59,525 nucleotides of DNA, taken from assembly GCA_017303715.1 (NCBI GenBank), contig JAFLBZ010000028.1, positions 1 through 59,525 of the forward strand. The letters run 5' to 3'. The DNA is from Rhodothermia bacterium (GTDB lineage Bacteria; Bacteroidota; Rhodothermia; Rhodothermales; UBA2364). How positions within the stretch are numbered: position 1 is the stretch's first letter; every line of letters begins with the position of its first letter. The notes below the pieces were generated by a model. The model did no database searches. It saw only the letters and a list, made by a program, of their open reading frames with translations, and was not told the origin of the DNA. A program made the translations under genes and the position numbers. Positions 54,842-59,525 of the stretch are shown here, piece by piece.

Positions 54842-55296
54842 GAAGATCCTCTTTTACCCATCACCGTCTGAATGCGCATACCATATTGTGTATCTTCTTC
54901 TGTCAATTCGGCAGATAAAATTTCCGGATTCCAAATCTCAATGCGATCTAAAGCACCGAGGATGGTCACTTTGTCGGTGATTCCTGCAAACTCAATCAGC
55001 CGTTTAGAGATACTCACGCGCCCTTGTGCATCTAAGGTTTCTTCATCTGCCCAGCGGTACATGGAACGGAGCATGGCTCTTGTTTCTGTCTCGTATTGAT
55101 TCAGGTTTTCAAACTCTTCGGCCTCTTTTCTATCCCAAACGTCTAAGGGGTACAAGTAGATACATTGTTCAATACCACGTGTGATGACAAATGTATCATT
55201 GGCGGCTGGGCTTAGGACACGGCGCATTTTCGCCGGAAGAGCTACGCGCCCCTTGGCATCTACTGAATAGTCTGCTTGTCCTTTAAAACCTGCCAT
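54838..55296 (-). CDS. mraZ: Transcription regulator MraZ
   Basis: 152 aa from the ATG at 55296 (MAGFKGQADYSVDAKGRVALPAK). The frame continues to 55401, but that part lies in the operator. Two AbrB-like swapped-hairpin domains carry the paired signature DAKGRVALPAKMR and DAQGRVSISKRL. MraZ forms a ring-shaped multimer that represses the dcw cluster in E. coli by binding direct repeats of TGGGN just upstream of its own gene, and such repeats are present here. Confidence 0.95.
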   Translation of the reverse strand: MAGFKGQADYSVDAKGRVALPAKMRRVLSPAANDTFVITRGIEQCIYLYPLDVWDRKEAEEFENLNQYETETRAMLRSMYRWADEETLDAQGRVSISKRLIEFAGITDKVTILGALDRIEIWNPEILSAELTEEDTQYGMRIQTVMGKRGSS

Positions 55297-55330
55297 ATGA
55301 AGCCTTTTGGGAATTTGTTTTGGCTTGTCT

Positions 55331-55365
55331 CCCCATTTTTTGGGAATATCCCCCACATTTCCCCA
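55331..55365 (-). promoter_or_regulatory. MraZ operator with 10-bp phased repeats
   Basis: On the minus strand TGGGG occurs at 55361-55365, 55351-55355 and 55331-55335 (the first two as TGTGGGG). The missing phase position, 55341-55345, holds the same motif on the other strand (TGGGA on the plus strand). Starts are exactly 10, 10 and 10 bp apart, as expected for one helical face, and the block ends 35 bp before the mraZ start. This fits the known MraZ box (TGGGN with 5-bp spacers). Confidence 0.8.
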
Positions 55366-55429
55366 CAAGTGCAAACTATTAACTTTCAAAAGGAAATGCA
55401 CGACATATTTTCAACATGACACAGGCGCT

Positions 55430-55534
55430 TATCCACATATGTGCTTCTTTTACATATTGTTCACATAATACTTTAGAATAAAGGTGATATTATAATCACC
55501 ATTTTAAGGTTGAAATAGGTATTTAATTCACCTA
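55430..55534. promoter_or_regulatory. Divergent control region of mraZ and the LexA-like gene
   Basis: Within the divergent promoter region are a palindromic CACATATGTG (55431-55440) and two further inverted repeats, GGTGAT-ATTATA-ATCACC (55483-55500) and TAGGT ... ACCTA (55516-55534). The last two share a GGT/ACC core with centres about 34 bp apart. They are candidate operators of the LexA-like protein or of MraZ; which binds which cannot be read here. Confidence 0.45.
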
Positions 55535-55589
55535 AAAATTTTCAATAAAAAGGGTTTAGGCTTTATTTTTCGATAAAAGATCAAATTGT

Positions 55590-56228
55590 ATGGGCGATAA
55601 ACGATTGACGGAACGGCAACTTCAAGTGCTTGGTTTTGTTCGAGATTATATGCGGGAATACCAGAAGCCCCCTACTTTGAAGGAATTGGCGGGCTTAATG
55701 GGCATACAATCCACGAACGCGGTACACAAGGTTTTAGAAACGTTGGTGGAGAAGGGGTATATAGAGAAGGATGCGCGTGCTTCTCGCGGAATCCGGCTGA
55801 TAGAGACACCAATGGAAGCAACTCCGGCTGAAGTTCCGATGCTCCCGATCATCTCTCGACCGCTGAGGGATCGGGCAGAATGGGCCGCACTTCGATATCG
55901 AACCATGGGGGTAGATGCCAATTTGTTGCGCAATGCACGAGAACGCGATTGTATTGTGGTTCCTGTGGGTGACGACGGTATGGCACGCGAAGGGATTCGG
56001 GCCGGAGATTGGGTGGTAGTGGAAACGGGCCCTTTGACAAGTTTCGGAAATGGGGAACTTGTTTTGGCAGTAGTTCGTGAGCGCTCAATTGTACGACAAA
56101 TATTTGCAACCCGTTGGCAAGTGCAGTTGCGTCCATCGGAAAAACGCTATACCGAAGAGGTGTTCAATACGGCAGCAGCAGATGCTTACGTGGTTGGTCG
56201 GGTGGTCTGCCTGATTCGTCGCTACTAA
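55590..56228 (+). CDS. LexA-like repressor without self-cleavage residues
   Basis: 212 aa. The N-terminal winged helix is clearly LexA-like (LTERQLQVLGFVRDYM, STNAVHKVLETLVEKGYIEK). The S24-type C-terminal fold is retained (EGIRAGDWVVVE, FGNGELVLAVV) but the active parts are changed. The Ala-Gly cleavage position aligns with ISR at 88-90, the nucleophile Ser is Gly130 (VGDDGMAREGI compared with KGNSMIEAGI), and the catalytic Lys aligns with Val168. It should not cleave itself, so it would not be inactivated by RecA. It is divergent from mraZ, 293 bp away. A role in controlling the division operon or itself is inference. Confidence 0.85.
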   Translation: MGDKRLTERQLQVLGFVRDYMREYQKPPTLKELAGLMGIQSTNAVHKVLETLVEKGYIEKDARASRGIRLIETPMEATPAEVPMLPIISRPLRDRAEWAALRYRTMGVDANLLRNARERDCIVVPVGDDGMAREGIRAGDWVVVETGPLTSFGNGELVLAVVRERSIVRQIFATRWQVQLRPSEKRYTEEVFNTAAADAYVVGRVVCLIRRY

Positions 56229-56232
56229 GTTT

Positions 56233-56317
56233 GCGCTGTGATGCGATGATGCGCTGTGATGCGATGATGCGCTGTGATGCGATGATGCGCTGTGATGCGA
56301 TGATGCGCTGTGATGCG
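56233..56317 (+). repeat. 18-bp tandem repeat, 4.7 copies
   Basis: GCGCTGTGATGCGATGAT is repeated without change from 56233 to 56304 (four copies), and a fifth is truncated at 56317. It starts just after the stop codon of the LexA-like gene. The perfect identity suggests recent slippage, a VNTR. In one frame it would encode the hexapeptide MMRCDA, but the surrounding frame has no start or family support. Confidence 0.9.
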
Positions 56318-56511
56318 GTCCTCTTGGGAGCGAGTGTGTTCCTACGTGGCTTAAGTCGTTTTAATTGGTGTAAATTTGTGCGTAGGTTTAAGGTACACGA
56401 TAAGAAAATGGGGCGTGCGTCGTATCTTATTTGTCTTTAAACGGATTTACCGAAACCGAAAACAAGCCTGCTCGTTAAGGCAGTGATTTATACAAACGTA
56501 AAAAACCAATT

Positions 56512-57897
56512 TTGAGGTCACCCGTTTTGCCATATCAGCCGGAAGTTTTGTCTGCAGCTGCGGAAATAGATCGTCAACTTTCGCGGTTGTTAGACAATTT
56601 CTCTTCCGAAAACCAAAAACACAGGTTAGTGCGCTTGGAAAGTCCGGTGCAGGATGTGGATTTGTTTTCTTGGCTATCACACCAATCACACCACCAAAAA
56701 CTTTTTTGGGGCGATCGCAACCGAGCCAGTATGGTGGCGGCGGTTGGGGTGGCGCATGCCATTGTCTCGGAGACGTCTGGATTCCCATTTCGCCGCATGG
56801 CAGAAGCCCAACGTTTGTTGCAAACAGAACCAGCTGCCCGCTTTTATGGTGGCCTCCGGTTTGAACATACGGTTCCGGATGAAGAATGGGAATTGTTTGG
56901 CCAGTTTAGCTTTTTTCTCCCTCGTTTCGAGATGATACGGGACGGCGAGACGCAAAAGTTGGCTTGTAACCTTGTTTTCCCAACCGATGAACACGAAATT
57001 GAAAAAATCAGGTCAGAACTAAGAACATTGGTTTTTCCAGAAGAACCGCTCGTCGGTGCGTTTTCCTTGCCGATCTCCCGTGAAAATGATCCCAAAGAAC
57101 GGGGATGGCAGAAAAAGATACTTTGGCTTCTGGAGGCATTTACCAAAAAGGAATTACACAAAGTGGTACTGGCACGAAGGGCGGCATTTCGCTTTCCCGT
57201 AGCCCTTAATCCAGTTTTACTCCTCAAAAAACTGTACGAGTGCAAGCCCGATTGTTTCCACTTTTTCTTTCAGCCAGATCAAGGTACGGCGTTTATTGCC
57301 GCTACTCCGGAACGTTTGTATTGCCGGAAAGGGCAGCACATCATGAGCGAGGCGGTTGCAGGCACGCGCCCACGTGGTAGCTCGCCGCTACACGACATGG
57401 CAATTGCGCAAGAACTATTACACTCCGAAAAAGACCTTCGAGAACATAATTATGTACATACCTTTATCAGAGATGCTTTGGTTGGACTTTGCGACACTTT
57501 GAAGACAGATGAAAATGCTTCTTTGATGACGCTTACCCGCCGTATGCACTTGTATGCACGGGTAGAAGGGACACTGAAAACGGGTATTCGCGATGCCGAT
57601 TTGCTGCGGGTGCTGCATCCAACGCCCGCCGTGGGTGGATTCCCGACACCGGAAGCCGTTTCTACAATTGCGGCCTTAGAACCTTTTGACCGTGGGTGGT
57701 ATGCTGGCCCAATTGGATGGATTGGGGCAAAAGCCGCCGAGTTTGCGGTCGGCATAAGGAGTGGGTTGCTCCGTAAAGATACCCTTTTTTTGTATTCCGG
57801 AGCGGGTATTGTGCTGGGATCAACGCCGGAAGATGAATGGGCGGAGATTGAACAAAAGATTTCGGACTTTTTAGAGGTGTTGGGATTAGAAGTTTAA
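56512..57897 (+). CDS. menF: Isochorismate synthase (menaquinone pathway)
   Basis: 461 aa, starting at a TTG (56512) because an in-frame stop at 56476 and the absence of ATG or GTG leave no other start. The chorismate-binding enzyme fold shows GTRPRGSSPLHDMAIAQ, SEKDLREHNYVHTFI, LHPTPAVGGFPTPEA and AGAGIVLGSTPEDEWAEIE-type sequence (shown in parts). It converts chorismate to isochorismate. Together with menH at 20876 it indicates menaquinone synthesis with scattered genes. The weak TTG start may keep expression low. Confidence 0.88.
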   Translation: MRSPVLPYQPEVLSAAAEIDRQLSRLLDNFSSENQKHRLVRLESPVQDVDLFSWLSHQSHHQKLFWGDRNRASMVAAVGVAHAIVSETSGFPFRRMAEAQRLLQTEPAARFYGGLRFEHTVPDEEWELFGQFSFFLPRFEMIRDGETQKLACNLVFPTDEHEIEKIRSELRTLVFPEEPLVGAFSLPISRENDPKERGWQKKILWLLEAFTKKELHKVVLARRAAFRFPVALNPVLLLKKLYECKPDCFHFFFQPDQGTAFIAATPERLYCRKGQHIMSEAVAGTRPRGSSPLHDMAIAQELLHSEKDLREHNYVHTFIRDALVGLCDTLKTDENASLMTLTRRMHLYARVEGTLKTGIRDADLLRVLHPTPAVGGFPTPEAVSTIAALEPFDRGWYAGPIGWIGAKAAEFAVGIRSGLLRKDTLFLYSGAGIVLGSTPEDEWAEIEQKISDFLEVLGLEV

Positions 57898-57947
57898 GTT
57901 GTGTTCTGGGTAAAACAACCCATCGCCGTTCCTGTGGATTTTTAAGG

Positions 57948-57995
57948 GCCGCCGCGCCGTTCGAGCATGATAGCCCCTCATGGCGGCATCTTTTT
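57948..57995 (+). terminator. Terminator of menF
   Basis: Outer stem GCCGCC (57948-57953) with GGCGGC (57982-57987), an inner CATGA/TCATG hairpin, and TCTTTTT after it, 51 bp past the menF stop. Confidence 0.55.
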
Positions 57996-58042
57996 ACCAT
58001 AAGGAAGTCGTTCGTTGAGCGGAGTAGAAGCCAAGCAGTTTC

Positions 58043-58756
58043 TTAAAGTTTAGTACAAACGAAAAGTGTTCCACCAAGGCGAAAGAGGTTTATATCTTCC
58101 TGTGTACAGAAGTCATTAGGTGTTATAATAGTGGTGTTAAATCCTACTTTTTCAAGTACTTGTAGGAAGTCTTTTCCATATTCGTGTTGATAGCTTACTG
58201 CATATTTCCCCCATTTTTTTTGCCTTTCTTCGGGAAGCATGTCTTTTGCATGTAAGGTTTTTTGCTGCGTTGGGTGGTAAGGGTTTTGCATCAATAAAGT
58301 ACCTTGAGGAGCTAAAATGCGGAAGATTTCTGTAAGGGCTTGAAGGTCATTTGGAATTTCGGGTAAGACATGATGGCAAACGACAAGGTCTATACAGCTA
58401 TTGGGAAGTGCAATATTTTCGAGATCTAGGATAAGATCCACAGGTTGATAATACAAGTCGGCGGTCTGATACGTCCATTGTTTCCAAGATCGGAAGATGG
58501 ATTCAAAGCAAGGTTCGGGTGCAAAATGAAGTACCCGCAAGGTTTTCGCTTTTAGGGGGTTTTGTTGTATGAACAGCCAAAAAGTCCGGTGTCTTTCCAA
58601 TGAACCGCAAGAAGGGCATTGGGCATTAGGTCGTTTGTTTGCACCACCAGGAAGGAGCCATCGGAAGGAGCCGCCACAAATGGGGCACGAATATCGTTTC
58701 CCTCGCATGAAGCGGGTCAATAATTTACGGATGCGTTTTTTTAGAAGGCTTTGCAT
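58043..58756 (-). CDS. SAM-dependent methyltransferase with N-terminal zinc ribbon
   Basis: 237 aa. A basic N-terminus (KKRIRKLLTRFMRGKR) precedes a four-Cys zinc ribbon (CPICGG ... CPSCGSLERHR, about 21-52). A class I methyltransferase domain of type 11 follows, with VLHFAPEPCFE for SAM binding and VVCHHVLPEI near the substrate. Such proteins lie near glycan or lipid modification genes in other genomes, but no such neighbour is here. Substrate unknown. It is convergent with menF. Confidence 0.8.
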   Translation of the reverse strand: MQSLLKKRIRKLLTRFMRGKRYSCPICGGSFRWLLPGGANKRPNAQCPSCGSLERHRTFWLFIQQNPLKAKTLRVLHFAPEPCFESIFRSWKQWTYQTADLYYQPVDLILDLENIALPNSCIDLVVCHHVLPEIPNDLQALTEIFRILAPQGTLLMQNPYHPTQQKTLHAKDMLPEERQKKWGKYAVSYQHEYGKDFLQVLEKVGFNTTIITPNDFCTQEDINLFRLGGTLFVCTKL

Positions 58757-59173
58757 GGCTAATCTTCAAAAATAAAATTAAAATTATAAGCAATGGGGAA
58801 AGTGGATAACCTGCGGCCAACCATGCGGCTCAAAGTGGACACTGGTGTTTATGATACTATACCATGAGAAGGTACGGCTTAGGAATGAAAAAGCAAGGTA
58901 TTCTATCTCGATCAATCAAAATACCTATCGCTTTTATCAAGATGATTAATCGAGACTATTCTATAAAAAACATGAATTTGTCTTGATAAAACTTGGAGTA
59001 AGATGAACCTCTTTGGCTTGGTTATGCACAAATGGACACGATGACAACAAGGGCTTGAGTGTTAAATTTGGATTAACATCGGTCGGCGGGCATTGCGTTT
59101 GTACGTTAAGCCAATAACCTATTGTCTTATCAAAAGTCTAAATGATGTCTCCCACCTTAAAGCCTTAAACCCC
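58757..59173. other. Gene-free region with possible IS debris
   Basis: No gene is supported in these 417 bp. Two similar sites AAAGTGGATAAC (58799-58810) and CAAAGTGGACAC (58831-58842) lie 32 bp apart, and a third, weaker CAAATGGACAC, lies near 59029-59039. Repeats of this spacing recall the multiple transposase sites of IS21-type ends, but no transposase is present. An 11-bp perfect inverted repeat, TTTTATCAAGA (58932-58942) and TCTTGATAAAA (58981-58991), encloses 38 bp. Confidence 0.35.
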
Positions 59174-59410
59174 ATGAAAAAATTGTTTTTTGGATCGTTT
59201 TTGATCCTTATGGCCTTTGGAGCAGCGGGATGCTCCTTAAACAAATTACCGGAATACAATTTGAAGGAACAAAAGATAGCTGTTCTGGCAGCAATCCCGC
59301 CATCACCCAAGATTTATGCTGATTTCTGGTATGATACAAGGCTTGATACACGAAATCCTTGGCGGACCATGCTGCGCGTTGGGACGGCAGTGGTTAAGCC
59401 CAAACCCTAA
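59174..59410 (+). CDS. Short lipoprotein, possibly truncated
   Basis: 78 aa from the ATG at 59174 (MKKLFFGSFLILMAFGAAGC, lipoprotein signal with Cys20). The mature part of about 58 residues contains KIAVLAAIPPSPKIYADFWYD and DTRNPWRTMLRVGTAVVK. The end (VVKPKP-stop) followed by AT-rich non-coding DNA could be natural or the result of truncation of a longer lipoprotein. No family recognised. Confidence 0.5.
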   Translation: MKKLFFGSFLILMAFGAAGCSLNKLPEYNLKEQKIAVLAAIPPSPKIYADFWYDTRLDTRNPWRTMLRVGTAVVKPKP

Positions 59411-59525
59411 AAGTTAGGTAATAGATATTTTCATTTTAGAAATTAGCGTTTTAGTAGATTTATTTAACTCGTTTATGACATATTCTTTGGGGTTAAACTG
59501 TATTTTTTTGATTGCTTTAAGATGC

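Noticed and set aside
56233-56317. Coding hexapeptide repeat or CRISPR-like array
   Set aside because: There are no unique spacers between the 18-bp units, and the frame that reads through has no start signal or family similarity. It is a simple tandem repeat.
1-59525. tRNA, rRNA, tmRNA or known riboswitch
   Set aside because: I inspected the larger gaps by eye and found no cloverleaf with a 3' CCA pattern, conserved rRNA segments or known riboswitch cores. A covariance-model search would be needed to exclude small ones.

Overview
The window (59.5 kb, moderate GC) is a chromosomal segment of a Gram-negative, heterotrophic bacterium. I place it in the Bacteroidota in the broad sense, most probably a Rhodothermota-like lineage. 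In favour are the TonB-dependent receptor with a carboxypeptidase-like regulatory domain, a GWxTD-domain lipoprotein, an outer-membrane porin ending in a barrel-type C-terminal Phe, menaquinone genes (menF, menH) and a meso-DAP-type MurE. Several promoters fit the ordinary sigma-70 consensus (TTGACA, 17-18 bp, TATNNT) rather than the TTTG/TANNTTTG type of classical Bacteroidota, which also fits an early-branching relative. The placement is inference, since no rRNA is present.

Layout. 1-7.4 kb is a short-chain carboxylate uptake and activation module, all on the minus strand: acs, a DcaP-like porin, an MHS-type transporter, a tiny membrane protein, and a propionyl-CoA synthetase gene cut off at residue 291 by what looks like an insertion sequence running off the left edge. 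Between the tiny gene and prpE lies an array of hairpins separated by a conserved linker. 7.5-22.4 kb carries a FAD/Fe-S D-2-hydroxyacid dehydrogenase, a GWxTD lipoprotein, a PcrA/UvrD helicase, an ABC-F ATPase, REP-like dispersed repeats, a TonB receptor and the rsmG-menH pair. 22.5-29.3 kb holds a SprT-like protease, a decayed gene, a phytanoyl-CoA-dioxygenase-type enzyme, a DegQ-type protease, ferredoxin fdxA, a three-gene barrel/lipoprotein operon and a sugar-nucleotide transferase.

29.4-39.3 kb: two tandem cleavable LexA paralogues with their own promoter and terminator, recO, a secreted glycosidase-like protein, small accessory genes, pyrR, a Fur regulator, tmk and small membrane proteins. 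39.3-55.3 kb is the division and cell-wall (dcw) cluster, read leftward: mraZ-rsmH-ftsL-ftsI-murE-mraY-murD-ftsW-murG-murC-ftsQ-ftsA-ftsZ, closed by a strong terminator. It lacks murF, murB and ddl. Its head has a textbook MraZ operator with exact 10-bp phasing. Divergent from mraZ is a third LexA-like gene whose self-cleavage residues (Ala-Gly site, Ser, Lys) have all been replaced. 56.2-59.5 kb has an 18-bp tandem repeat, menF, a zinc-ribbon methyltransferase, a gene-poor stretch with possible IS debris, and a short lipoprotein.

Most notable: (i) the non-cleavable LexA paralogue facing the dcw operon, (ii) the hairpin/linker array at 1.03-1.29 kb, (iii) prpE disruption, and (iv) a shared palindromic ACATATGT motif in intergenic regions next to lexA-type genes. 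No rRNA, tRNA, CRISPR array or prophage was seen.
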